The notes under the pieces are model-generated. The model was not told where the DNA came from. It worked only from the letters and a program-made list of their open reading frames with translations, and did no database searches. Below, one piece after another: positions 1 to 7,856 of a DNA stretch of 33,706 nt. Each line of letters begins with the position of its first letter. The first letter of the stretch is position 1. The stretch is from an uncultured Bacilli bacterium (lineage in GTDB: Bacteria; Bacillota_I; Bacilli_A; RF39; UBA660), in contig CAKOOW010000009.1 of assembly GCA_934098445.1 (NCBI GenBank), positions 1-33,706 on the forward strand, given 5' to 3'. The position numbers and the translations under genes were made by a program.

Positions 1-789
1 GCTATTCAAGGTGGGGTCTTGACTGGTGAAGTTGATGACTTAGTATTACTTGATGTTACACCATTATCTTTAGGTATTGAAACTATGGGTGATGTGATGA
101 CAGTTTTAATTCCAAGAAATACAACAATTCCAACAAGTAAATCTCAAGTATTCTCAACTGCTGTAGATAATCAACCAGCTGTAGATATTCATGTATTACA
201 AGGTGAAAGACCTATGGCTTCTGATAATAAGACTTTAGGAAACTTCCGTTTAGATAGTATTCCTGCTGCTCCTCGTGGAATTCCACAAATCGAAGTTAAA
301 TTTGATATTGATGCTAATGGTATTGTTCATGTAACTGCTAAGGATTTAGGAACTAATAAAGAACAATCTATTACAATTACTTCTTCAACAAATCTATCTG
401 ATGAAGAAATTGAAAAGATGAGAAAAGAAGCAGAAGCTAATAAAGAAGCTGATGATAAGAGAAAAGCTTTAGCAGAAGCTAAGAATGAAGCTGATGCTAC
501 TATCTTCCAAACAGAAAAATCATTAAAAGATTTAGAAGGAAAAGTATCTGAAGATGATAAAAAGGCTGCTGAAGATAAGATTGCTGAATTAAGAAATGTT
601 ATGAATTCAGATAATGTTGATGATATTAAAGCTAAGACTAAAGAACTTAATGATGTTGCGATGAAATATGCCGAAAAAGTATATCAAGAAGCAGCAAAAC
701 AAAATCAAAATGCATCTACTAGTGATGCCAATACTACAACTAATGATTCTAAAGATGATGTAAAAGAAGCTAAATACGAAGAAAAATAA
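1..789 (+). CDS. dnaK: Chaperone DnaK (Hsp70), C-terminal part
   Basis: The frame is open from the first base, so the gene begins upstream and only its last 262 codons are present. It starts inside the end of the ATPase domain (AIQGGVLTGEV, then LLDVTPLSLGIET, the classic linker into the substrate-binding domain). It continues through the peptide-binding beta-sandwich (VLQGERPMASDNKTLG, FDIDANGIVHVTAKD) and the helical lid. It ends in a hydrophilic Asn/Thr/Asp/Lys-rich tail finishing in EEK, as in other bacterial DnaK proteins. The family is an ATP-driven cytosolic chaperone working with DnaJ and GrpE. Here dnaJ follows at 2648 with pepF between them. A TTG in frame at 19 is not the real start, because conserved DnaK sequence precedes it. 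The 5' end and any heat-shock operator lie outside the window. Confidence 0.98.
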   Translation, partial: AIQGGVLTGEVDDLVLLDVTPLSLGIETMGDVMTVLIPRNTTIPTSKSQVFSTAVDNQPAVDIHVLQGERPMASDNKTLGNFRLDSIPAAPRGIPQIEVKFDIDANGIVHVTAKDLGTNKEQSITITSSTNLSDEEIEKMRKEAEANKEADDKRKALAEAKNEADATIFQTEKSLKDLEGKVSEDDKKAAEDKIAELRNVMNSDNVDDIKAKTKELNDVAMKYAEKVYQEAAKQNQNASTSDANTTTNDSKDDVKEAKYEEK

Positions 790-802
790 TTATAGATAGG
801 AA

Positions 803-834
803 AGTAAAAGTTCTAGGAGACTAGAACTTTTACT
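803..834 (+). other. Perfect 14-bp hairpin between dnaK and pepF
   Basis: The arms at 803-816 and 821-834 are exact inverted complements (AGTAAAAGTTCTAG and CTAGAACTTTTACT) with a 4-nt GAGA (GNRA-type) loop. No real T-run follows, so this is not a standard intrinsic terminator. It could be an attenuator, an RNA-processing site or a 3'-end stabiliser that sets the DnaK:DnaJ ratio. The structure is seen in the sequence and the role is inferred. Confidence 0.7.
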
Positions 835-855
835 ACTATTAAGAATGGAGAATAT

Positions 856-2661
856 ATGGAAAGAAGCAAAATTGCTCTTAATGATACATGGGATTTAACC
901 AGATTATATAAAGATGATAAAGCGTATGATGAGGATTTTAAGAAAGTTGAGGCTTTAACTCGGAAGATAGAGGATATGAAAGGGCATATTTTAGATGATG
1001 AAAAGTCACTATTTACTTATCTAAAGGCTAATGATAATTTATATTTGAAACTTAATCGTTTGTATGTTTATTCTTATCTTTATCATTATCAGGATACTAC
1101 GGATAGTAAAGGTAAAGATTTAAAAGAAAGAGTAGAGTTTTTATGCCAAAATGTTAGTGAAAAACTGGCATTTACGAGAACTGAACTTTTAAGTAAAGAG
1201 TATTCTTATGTAGAAAGTTTAGTGGCTAAAGATAAGGCGTTAGAAGAATATGCTTTTAGTTTAGAAAGTATGTATCGTTATAAAAAGTGTACTTTAAGTG
1301 ATGAAGAAGAAAGAATTATTACGTTAGCTAGTAATGCTTTTGGGACTGGTGATGATGCTTTTAGTTCTTTAGATAATGCTGATGCAGTGTTTGAAAGTAT
1401 TACTAAAGATGGGGAAGTATTACCTTTAAACCATAGTACGTATTCTAATTATATGATAGATAAGAATCGTGATGTAAGAATAGAGGCTTTTAAGAAGTAT
1501 TATGCGTTTTATGAGGCTCATCAAAATACTTTAGCATCTCTTTATAAAGGACAAGTTAAGGAAGATAATTTTATTACGAAAATACGTAATTTTAATTCTT
1601 GTATGGAGTATAGTCTATATGAGGATGATATTTCTAAAGATGTTTATTTGAATTTGATTGGGACTGTTCATAAGAATTTAGATAGTCTTTATGATTATTT
1701 AAATTTTAGAAAAGAAATGTTAAATCTTAATGAGTTACATATGTATGATTTACATGTAGAATTATCTAAACCAAGTGATAAAAAATATAGTTTTACTGAG
1801 ACTGAGGCAATTATTATGGAAGCTTTAAAGCCACTTGGAAGTACTTATCTAGAAGATTTAAGTCAAGCTTTTAAGAAAAGATGGATTGATAGATATAATA
1901 ATGATGGTAAGCGAAGTGGAGCTTATGAATGGGGAACTTACGGGGTAGAGCCTTATGTTTCTGTTAATTTTGAAGGGGACTATACTTCGGTTTCTACGGT
2001 TATTCATGAGTTAGGACATGCTATGCATTCATATTATTCTAATAAAAAGCAGACTTTTGTAAATAGTAGTTATCCGATTTTTTTAGCCGAGATTGCTTCA
2101 ACAGTTAATGAAGTTTTATTGAATGAATATATGTTAAAAAATGCTAAATCTGCTGAAGAAAAAATGTTTTATTTGACTAAGTTTTTAGATGAATTTAGAG
2201 CAACAGTTTATCGTCAGACTCAGTTTGCAGAGTTTGAGTATTTAGTTCATAATATGGATATGGAAGGAATGCCAATAACGGCGGAGTCTTTGTATAAGAC
2301 TTATTATGATTTGAATAGACTTTATTATGGTGATGAGACAGTAAGCGATAAAGAGATTGGCTATGAATGGTCTCGTATACCTCATTTTTATACTCCGTTT
2401 TATGTATATAAGTATGCAACTGGTTTTAGTTGTGCGATAAAAATAGCTAATGACATATTAAAGCAAAAAGAAAATGCTTTAGATAATTATTTAGAGTTTT
2501 TAAGTAGTGGAGGGTCTGATTACCCATTAAATATATTGAAGAAATGTGGTATTGATTTGACAACGGGAGAAGTTATTGAAGATGCTATTAAGATGTTTAA
2601 AGAACGTTTAGAAATGGCTAAGAAATTAAGAAAGGAAATGATTAATAATGGCAGCAAGTAA
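856..2661 (+). CDS. pepF: Oligoendopeptidase F (M3B zinc metallopeptidase)
   Basis: The 601-residue length is typical for PepF. The family is a cytosolic zinc endopeptidase that cuts short peptides. The zinc-binding HELGH motif is at residues 384-388 (VIHELGHAM), and the third ligand is the Glu of FLAEIASTVNE near residue 412. The N-terminal half is the helical PepF domain and the C-terminal half is the M3 catalytic domain (EPYVSVNFEGDY, IPHFYTPFYVYKYATG). The ATG at 856 has GGAG a few bases upstream (aatggagaatat). The stop codon lies 14 bases inside dnaJ, so the two genes overlap and are probably translationally coupled. PepF is usually found elsewhere, so its place between dnaK and dnaJ is notable and suggests induction with the chaperones. 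Family assignment is near certain; regulation is inferred. Confidence 0.96.
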   Translation: MERSKIALNDTWDLTRLYKDDKAYDEDFKKVEALTRKIEDMKGHILDDEKSLFTYLKANDNLYLKLNRLYVYSYLYHYQDTTDSKGKDLKERVEFLCQNVSEKLAFTRTELLSKEYSYVESLVAKDKALEEYAFSLESMYRYKKCTLSDEEERIITLASNAFGTGDDAFSSLDNADAVFESITKDGEVLPLNHSTYSNYMIDKNRDVRIEAFKKYYAFYEAHQNTLASLYKGQVKEDNFITKIRNFNSCMEYSLYEDDISKDVYLNLIGTVHKNLDSLYDYLNFRKEMLNLNELHMYDLHVELSKPSDKKYSFTETEAIIMEALKPLGSTYLEDLSQAFKKRWIDRYNNDGKRSGAYEWGTYGVEPYVSVNFEGDYTSVSTVIHELGHAMHSYYSNKKQTFVNSSYPIFLAEIASTVNEVLLNEYMLKNAKSAEEKMFYLTKFLDEFRATVYRQTQFAEFEYLVHNMDMEGMPITAESLYKTYYDLNRLYYGDETVSDKEIGYEWSRIPHFYTPFYVYKYATGFSCAIKIANDILKQKENALDNYLEFLSSGGSDYPLNILKKCGIDLTTGEVIEDAIKMFKERLEMAKKLRKEMINNGSK

Positions 2662-3793
2662 TAAAGATTATTATGAAATATTGGGTGTTAGTAAAAGTGC
2701 TAGTCAAGATGAGATAAAATCTGCTTTTCGTAAACTAGCTAAAAAATATCATCCCGATGTTAATAAAGAGCCAGGAGCAGAAGAAAAATTTAAGGAGATT
2801 GGCGAAGCTTATTCGATTTTAGGTGATCCTGAGAAGCGTAAAACTTATGATCAATTTGGATCAGCAGCTTTTGAAAATGGTGGTGCTGGGGCTTCTGGAG
2901 CCGGTGGCTTCGGCGGTTTTGGTGGTGGTTTCTCATCATTTGACTCTGATGATATTTTCCGCGATTTATTTGGCAGTGCTTTTGGCGGCTTTGGGGGAGG
3001 TTTTTCAAGAGGAAGCAAGAGCAATCGTGCTACTAAGGGTGAAGATTCTTTAGTTCGTGTTAATTTAACTTTTGATGAAGCTGTTTTTGGCTGTAGTAAA
3101 ACTATTAGCGTTACTCTAAATGAAAAATGTGACGAATGTCACGGCGAAGGTGGCTTTGATAGTAAAACTTGTGGTACTTGTAAAGGACGTGGTCGTATCG
3201 TTCAAGCTCAAAGGACTATGTTTGGGACTTTTCAAACGGAGACAACTTGTCCGGACTGTGAGGGAAGTGGTAAAACTTACTCTAGAGTTTGTTCTAAATG
3301 TCACGGTGAGGGTAGTGTAAGTGCTAGAAAAGAAATCACAGTGGAGGTTCCTGCTGGTGTTAATAATGGTAGTCAACTTCGTATAACTGGTAAAGGTTCT
3401 AGTGGGACCAATGGTGGTCCTAATGGGGATATTTATATTGAATTTACGGTTAAGGAACATCCTTTGTTTAAAAGAGAAGAAAATGATATTTATATGGATT
3501 TACCTGTTACAATCACTGAAGCTGTTTTAGGTTGCAAAAAGGAAATCCCAACTATATATGGTAACTTAGTATTACAATTAGATGCTGGTACGCAAAGTGA
3601 TACGAAAATGCGTATTAAAGGTAAAGGGGTTGCTGATCCTAATACTGGTCGTAAAGGAGATATGTATGTTATCATTAATGTTATGATACCAACGAAGTTA
3701 GACCGTGAACAAAAGCAATTATTTAAGTCGTTATCAGAGACTGATTTAGAGACTAATCCTGAATTTAAAACGATGCAAAAATATATGAATTAA
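2648..3793 (+). CDS. dnaJ: Chaperone protein DnaJ (Hsp40)
   Basis: This is a full-length type I DnaJ of 381 residues. It has an N-terminal J domain with the HPD motif at residues 35-37 (KKYHPDVNK), then a Gly/Phe-rich linker at about 74-125. Four CxxCxGxG zinc repeats begin at residues 161 (CDECHGEG), 175 (CGTCKGRG), 201 (CPDCEGSG) and 215 (CSKCHGEG), followed by the substrate-binding beta domains. DnaJ delivers unfolded clients to DnaK and stimulates its ATPase. The start overlaps the last 14 bases of pepF, and the AAAGGAAATG upstream within pepF serves as ribosome site. A terminator follows immediately. All key residues are present. Confidence 0.98.
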   Translation: MAASNKDYYEILGVSKSASQDEIKSAFRKLAKKYHPDVNKEPGAEEKFKEIGEAYSILGDPEKRKTYDQFGSAAFENGGAGASGAGGFGGFGGGFSSFDSDDIFRDLFGSAFGGFGGGFSRGSKSNRATKGEDSLVRVNLTFDEAVFGCSKTISVTLNEKCDECHGEGGFDSKTCGTCKGRGRIVQAQRTMFGTFQTETTCPDCEGSGKTYSRVCSKCHGEGSVSARKEITVEVPAGVNNGSQLRITGKGSSGTNGGPNGDIYIEFTVKEHPLFKREENDIYMDLPVTITEAVLGCKKEIPTIYGNLVLQLDAGTQSDTKMRIKGKGVADPNTGRKGDMYVIINVMIPTKLDREQKQLFKSLSETDLETNPEFKTMQKYMN

Positions 3794-3820
3794 GTCATTT
3801 TATGGCTTTTTTTGTTTTTT
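3792..3820 (+). terminator. Intrinsic terminator after dnaJ
   Basis: A short stem AAGTCAT / ATGGCTT (3792-3798 and 3802-3808, one G-U pair, TTT loop) overlaps the dnaJ stop codon and runs into a long T tract. It closes the dnaK-pepF-dnaJ unit. Confidence 0.8.
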
Positions 3821-3843
3821 ATTAGGAAAGTAAGAATTTTTAA

Positions 3844-3872
3844 TTGATTTATTTTTAGTAAATTGTTATACT
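3844..3872 (+). promoter_or_regulatory. Sigma-A-like promoter for the 3901 surface protein gene
   Basis: TTGATT at 3844-3849 and TATACT at 3867-3872 are separated by exactly 17 bp, lie after the dnaJ terminator, and end 28 bp before the start codon. Confidence 0.65.
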
Positions 3873-3900
3873 TTAGTTATAGAAATGGTCGGGGTAACGT

Positions 3901-5199
3901 ATGAAGCTGGTAAGAGGAAAAATTTTGGGTTTAATTATTATGGTAATAGTAATTTTATCGGGAGTTTTTGTCTCTTATTCTAAGTATAATAAAGAAGAAG
4001 TTGTTGATAATTCTTCTTTAGTTTTAGCCGATGAATATTTTAGTATTAATTATAAAGATGGTAATTATTTTGATGTGAAACATTTAGATAGTAAAGAAGC
4101 TCTTGTAAAACATTTAACTATTACAAATGTAACTAGTAATACTTCTTATGTAAGTATTTCGCTTATGGATATTAATAAGAATAACACTAAATTAGAAGTA
4201 AAACTTATTGATGGGGATAAAAATATTTTGTATCAAGATTATCTTAGTAATATGGATACAGAGATTTTGCGTACAAAAGAGATAGAGGCTCATGAGACTT
4301 TAAGTTATGATATTATTATAACTAATCTAGGAGAAGAAGATACTTATGGGATGAGTGCTAATATTATGACTTATAAAGAACTTCAAAAAAAAGAACAGAA
4401 GTCTTTTAAAGATATTATTTTAAGTAATAATGAAGTTAATAAGATGAGTAGTACGGAATATTTAGAAAATTATACTGATAGTGGACTTTTTATGAATGAT
4501 GATGATTTAGGGATAAGTTATATTTTTAGAGGGAATGTTTCTAATAATTACGTGTCTTTAAATAATATTTTATTTAGAATTTTAAGAATTAATGGGGATG
4601 GAACGGTTAAACTTATTAGTAATAGTAATGTTTTAAATAGTAGTTATCGTAGTAAAATTAATAGTAAAAATTATGATGATAATGTGATTTTAAGTGAAAG
4701 TAGTGTTTTAGAAAAGTTAAATAGTTGGTATAATGCTAATCTTAGTAATTGGGATAATTATATTGTGATGAGTAATTTTTGTAATGAGAATGCTTATTAT
4801 TTGGAAAATATTGATGGTAAATACTTTAATGCTTATCAAAGAATAGTTAATGATAATACACCAAGTTTAAAATGTGGAGGTAAAATTACTGAAAGTAAAG
4901 TTGGCTTGATTAATATTGATGAGGCTAGGTTTAGTGGAGCTTCTTTAAATAATACTTTTAGTGAGTATTATTTGGGAAGTTCAGAAGATAATACATCATT
5001 TTTTACGATGAGTGGTAGTCATGTTGTTTATAATTATAATGTGGTTGATAACTTCTCGATTAGTAGTACAGGAAAGATTGAACTTGATAGTAAAGTTACT
5101 TCTAGTTTAGGGATAAGACCGGTTATTACTTTGGATAAGAATGTTAAAATTGATGGTGATGGGACTTTGGAACACCCTTTTACGATTACTAATAATTAA
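3901..5199 (+). CDS. Membrane-anchored surface protein, DUF6273-like C-terminal region
   Basis: The protein has 432 residues. A basic start and a hydrophobic segment at residues 8-25 (ILGLIIMVIVILSGVFVSY) act as signal anchor, and everything after it is predicted to be outside the cell. Residues about 30-155 look like a beta-rich domain. The second half (about 190-430) has hallmarks of a domain common in gut Firmicutes surface proteins: an ILFRILRINGDGTVKLI strand, a Trp/Tyr-rich middle, and a closing SSLGIRPVITLDKNVKIDG followed by HPFTI. I recognise that pattern as DUF6273-like, but the function is unknown. It has its own promoter and terminator, so it is a single-gene unit. No LPXTG motif, lipobox or enzyme motif was seen. 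Confidence 0.75.
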   Translation: MKLVRGKILGLIIMVIVILSGVFVSYSKYNKEEVVDNSSLVLADEYFSINYKDGNYFDVKHLDSKEALVKHLTITNVTSNTSYVSISLMDINKNNTKLEVKLIDGDKNILYQDYLSNMDTEILRTKEIEAHETLSYDIIITNLGEEDTYGMSANIMTYKELQKKEQKSFKDIILSNNEVNKMSSTEYLENYTDSGLFMNDDDLGISYIFRGNVSNNYVSLNNILFRILRINGDGTVKLISNSNVLNSSYRSKINSKNYDDNVILSESSVLEKLNSWYNANLSNWDNYIVMSNFCNENAYYLENIDGKYFNAYQRIVNDNTPSLKCGGKITESKVGLINIDEARFSGASLNNTFSEYYLGSSEDNTSFFTMSGSHVVYNYNVVDNFSISSTGKIELDSKVTSSLGIRPVITLDKNVKIDGDGTLEHPFTITNN

Positions 5200-5213
5200 T
5201 TTTTAAGAATAAG

Positions 5214-5237
5214 ATGGCTATTATAGGTCATTTTTTT
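5214..5237 (+). terminator. Intrinsic terminator after the 3901 gene
   Basis: ATGGCT (5214-5219) pairs with AGGTCAT (5225-5231) using two G-U wobbles, and a run of seven T follows. The stem is weak but the position is right. Confidence 0.55.
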
Positions 5238-5304
5238 CAGTTAAATAGGGAGAAAATAGAGACTTTTTAAGAGATATTTGATAAAATGAGAAAGGTGATA
5301 GAAA

Positions 5305-6612
5305 ATGTTTGAATATATGGGTGATAGATTAACAAATGCTATTAGAAATATCAAAGGCATGGGTCGTATTACAGAAGAAAATATTAATGATGCTGTAAGA
5401 GAGATTAGAATGGCTTTGTTAGAAGCTGATGTTAACTACACTGTTGTTAAAGAATTTATAAATAAGGTTAAAGAAAAGGCCTTGGGCCAAGAAGTAGATA
5501 AATCTTTGAAACCGGATGAGTTATTTATTAAAATTGTTAAGGATGAAGTAGTTGAACTTTTAGGAGGAGAAACAGCGCCTTTATGTGTTGATGGTAATCC
5601 GACTATTTTAATGTTAGTGGGTCTTCAAGGTAGTGGTAAAACAACTACAAGTGGGAAATTGGCTAATTATTTAAGAAAAAAAGAAGCTAAGAAACCATTA
5701 TTAGTAGCTTGTGATATTTATAGACCAGCTGCCATTGACCAGTTAAAAACTGTTGGTAAGGAATTAAATATTCCAGTATTTAGTGAAGATGGTAAGAAAG
5801 TTACAGAGATTGTTAGGGATGCTTTAGAATATGCTAAAACTCAGGGTAATGACTATATAATCATTGATACGGCTGGACGTCTTCATATTGATGATGCTTT
5901 AATGGAGGAGTTAAAAGATGTTGAAGAGTTGGCTCATCCAAACGAAGAAATTTTAGTAATTGATGCAATGATGGGACAAGATGCTATTAATGTTATTAAT
6001 GGTTTTAATGATAAATTAAATTTAACTGGTTGTATCTTAACTAAGATGGATGGTAATACTAAGGGTGGTGTTGCTTTATCGGTAAGACATTTGACTCATG
6101 TACCTATTAAGTTTATTGGGGATAGTGAAAAACTCGATGGTTTAATGTTGTTTGATCCAGAAAGAATGGCAGAACGTATCTTAGATATGGGCGATATTAT
6201 GGCAATTGCAGAGAAAGTAGAAGCTGTAATTGATGAAGATGATATTGAAGAACAAGCGGCTAAAATGAAAAAGGGAGAGTATGATTTAGAAGATTTCTTA
6301 AAGAATTTGAAACAAATTAAGAAGTTGGGACCTTTAGATAAATTTTTGAAACTTTTACCGCAAGCTAGACAAATTGGGTTAAATAATATTAATATTGATC
6401 CTAAAGATATGGCTCATATTGAAGCGATTGTTTTATCGATGACTAAGTATGAAAGAAAACATCCAGAAGTATTGAAGGCTTCTCGGAAAAAACGTATTGC
6501 CGAGGGTTCTGGACGTTCGGTTGAAGAAGTTAATCGTTTGTTGAAGCAATTTGAAACTATGCAGAAGATGATGAAACAAATGGCTAGTGGTAATTTTAAA
6601 ATGCCTTTCTAA
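5305..6612 (+). CDS. ffh: Signal recognition particle protein Ffh (SRP54)
   Basis: This is the 435-residue GTPase subunit of the signal recognition particle. It binds 4.5S RNA and hydrophobic signal sequences and docks on FtsY. The N domain (1-85) is followed by the G domain with P-loop GLQGSGKTT (107-115), DTAGR (189-193) and TKMDG (246-250). The Met-rich M domain runs from about 300 and ends in MQKMMKQMASGNFKMPF. A good ribosome site (aaaggtgat) sits 8 nt before the ATG. The usual upstream partner ylxM is absent here. A possible -10 (TAAAAT, 5282-5287) is present, but its -35 is poor. A strong terminator follows, so ffh is monocistronic. Confidence 0.98.
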   Translation: MFEYMGDRLTNAIRNIKGMGRITEENINDAVREIRMALLEADVNYTVVKEFINKVKEKALGQEVDKSLKPDELFIKIVKDEVVELLGGETAPLCVDGNPTILMLVGLQGSGKTTTSGKLANYLRKKEAKKPLLVACDIYRPAAIDQLKTVGKELNIPVFSEDGKKVTEIVRDALEYAKTQGNDYIIIDTAGRLHIDDALMEELKDVEELAHPNEEILVIDAMMGQDAINVINGFNDKLNLTGCILTKMDGNTKGGVALSVRHLTHVPIKFIGDSEKLDGLMLFDPERMAERILDMGDIMAIAEKVEAVIDEDDIEEQAAKMKKGEYDLEDFLKNLKQIKKLGPLDKFLKLLPQARQIGLNNINIDPKDMAHIEAIVLSMTKYERKHPEVLKASRKKRIAEGSGRSVEEVNRLLKQFETMQKMMKQMASGNFKMPF

Positions 6613-6635
6613 GAAGAGTAAAATCTTCTTTTTTT
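6611..6635 (+). terminator. Intrinsic terminator after ffh
   Basis: Perfect 7-bp stem AAGAAGA / TCTTCTT (6611-6617 and 6624-6630) with a 6-nt loop, overlapping the stop codon and followed by T5. Confidence 0.85.
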
Positions 6636-6667
6636 GGGTCTTTATCCTTAATCAAATAGTTATCAAT

Positions 6668-6676
6668 CATAAACTA
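6668..6676 (+). promoter_or_regulatory. Possible sigma-K-like -10 box upstream of the CotD-like gene
   Basis: CATAAACTA fits the CATAnnnTA -10 consensus of the late mother-cell sigma factor. No AC element was found at the expected -35 spacing, so this is only suggestive. An overlapping vegetative-type TACAAT lies at 6675-6680. Confidence 0.25.
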
Positions 6677-6697
6677 CAATAGAAAGGATTGTTTTTT

Positions 6698-7003
6698 ATG
6701 ATAAGAAACCGTTGTTTTGATATGGGGACAATTTCAAATAATATGAATACTAAAGACATGGGGATGATGGATAATATTAATAGCGGGGATATGAATATAA
6801 CTGGTTGTATGATGGATCCAGTTTATGAATGTCCACAAGAGAGATGTTGTCATAGAGAAATTCATCACGAAGTAAAACATATTGTTCCTGTTAATACAAG
6901 AATAATTAATCATCATATTATTCATCATAATTATGTACCAATGTTTACTTGTTGTGAGGAAGATACTTGTTGTAATGTTTATGATAATAAATGTGGTATG
7001 TAA
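6698..7003 (+). CDS. Cys/His/Met-rich CotD-like small protein (possible spore coat protein)
   Basis: The protein has 101 residues. I chose the ATG at 6698 because AGAAAGGA (6681-6688) sits 9 nt upstream; a TTG at 6689 overlaps that site. The first third is Asn/Met/Asp-rich. The rest contains CPQERCCHREIHHEVKHI, then VPVNTRIINHHIIHHNYVP, then FTCCEEDTCC. The clustered His and Cys with a VPxxTRIINHH-type core resemble the inner spore coat protein D (CotD) family, though I rank this as likely rather than certain. Metal binding through the His/Cys clusters is plausible. The gene stands alone between two terminators. If it is a coat protein it would be made late in the mother cell, and the CATAnnnTA box just upstream would fit. 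Confidence 0.65.
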   Translation: MIRNRCFDMGTISNNMNTKDMGMMDNINSGDMNITGCMMDPVYECPQERCCHREIHHEVKHIVPVNTRIINHHIIHHNYVPMFTCCEEDTCCNVYDNKCGM

Positions 7004-7032
7004 TTAGTAAATTTTGATGAAATTAGGTATAT

Positions 7033-7067
7033 AGGTATATGAATTTTTAGAATTTGTATGCCTTTTT
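7033..7067 (+). terminator. Intrinsic terminator after the CotD-like gene
   Basis: A 13-bp stem (7033-7045 with 7051-7063, three G-U pairs, loop TTTAG) is followed by T5. Confidence 0.8.
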
Positions 7068-7155
7068 AACTATGAAATGAGCAGTAATACTTTTTTCGGG
7101 TTTATTTTATTAAGCTTAATTTATGGTTGAGGTAAATAAGATAAGAAAGAGAAAT

Positions 7156-7184
7156 TTGCAAAAATAGCTTAAATATATTATAAT
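7156..7184 (+). promoter_or_regulatory. Sigma-A-like promoter of ysxC
   Basis: TTGCAA at 7156-7161 and a consensus TATAAT at 7179-7184 are separated by 17 bp. Confidence 0.75.
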
Positions 7185-7206
7185 TACTCTTACGAGGTGT
7201 TTATTT

Positions 7207-7788
7207 ATGAAAATTAATTCAGTAACATTACAAAGTTTAGCGGTTAGAGAGTCTCAATATCCGGGGGAAAATTTACCGGAATTTTTACTTGTGGGAAGAA
7301 GTAATGTGGGGAAGAGTAGTTTTATTAATACTTTAATAAATCGGAAGAATTTTGCGCATACTTCTAGTAAACCAGGAAAAACACAGACTTTGAATTTTTA
7401 TAATGTTAATGAAAATTTTTATTTAGTTGATGTTCCAGGATATGGTTATGCTTCGGTTGATAAGCAAACGCAGGCCAAATTTGGTTTGATGATTGAAGAA
7501 TACTTGATGAATAGAGAAGCTTTAAAGAGGGTATTTTTGATTATTGATTATCGTAATAAACCGATGGAAGATGATTTATTAATGTATAATTTCTTAAAGT
7601 ATTATCATAAAGAAGTGACTATTGTTGCTACTAAGTATGATAAAGTTTCACAGTCGAAACGAGCTAAGATTGAAAAAGTCTTAAATAGCAGTTTTGATTT
7701 ACAAGATACGGATAATATTATTTACTTTTCTTCAGTAACTAAAGAAGGTAAAGACAAGGTTATGAATATTATCAATTCTTATCTTTAA
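7207..7788 (+). CDS. ysxC: Ribosome biogenesis GTP-binding protein YsxC/EngB
   Basis: The 193-residue length is the normal family size. This TRAFAC-class GTPase is needed for assembly of the large ribosomal subunit. Motifs seen are P-loop GRSNVGKSS (30-38), the switch region KPGKTQTLNFY, G3 DVPGYGYA (75-82) and G4 TKYDK (142-146). GAGGTGT lies 7 nt before the ATG. The gene has its own promoter and terminator and is not next to lon or clpX as in Bacillus. Confidence 0.97.
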   Translation: MKINSVTLQSLAVRESQYPGENLPEFLLVGRSNVGKSSFINTLINRKNFAHTSSKPGKTQTLNFYNVNENFYLVDVPGYGYASVDKQTQAKFGLMIEEYLMNREALKRVFLIIDYRNKPMEDDLLMYNFLKYYHKEVTIVATKYDKVSQSKRAKIEKVLNSSFDLQDTDNIIYFSSVTKEGKDKVMNIINSYL

Positions 7789-7811
7789 TAACTAGTAATA
7801 GTTATTTTTTC
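7787..7811 (+). terminator. Intrinsic terminator after ysxC
   Basis: Perfect 8-bp stem AATAACTA / TAGTTATT (7787-7794 and 7799-7806) with GTAA loop, followed by T6. Confidence 0.85.
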
Positions 7812-7839
7812 TTTACTTATTTTTAATTTTAAGTATAAT
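7812..7839 (+). promoter_or_regulatory. Sigma-A-like promoter of the GT4 gene
   Basis: TTTACT at 7812-7817 and TATAAT at 7834-7839 are separated by 16 bp, directly after the ysxC terminator. Confidence 0.55.
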
Positions 7840-7856
7840 TTTAAATAGGTGATAGA

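Noticed and set aside
2195..2419. Minus-strand open frames inside pepF, dnaJ and the glycosyltransferase genes
   Set aside because: They are shadows of strongly conserved plus-strand genes, lack ribosome sites and show no family pattern.
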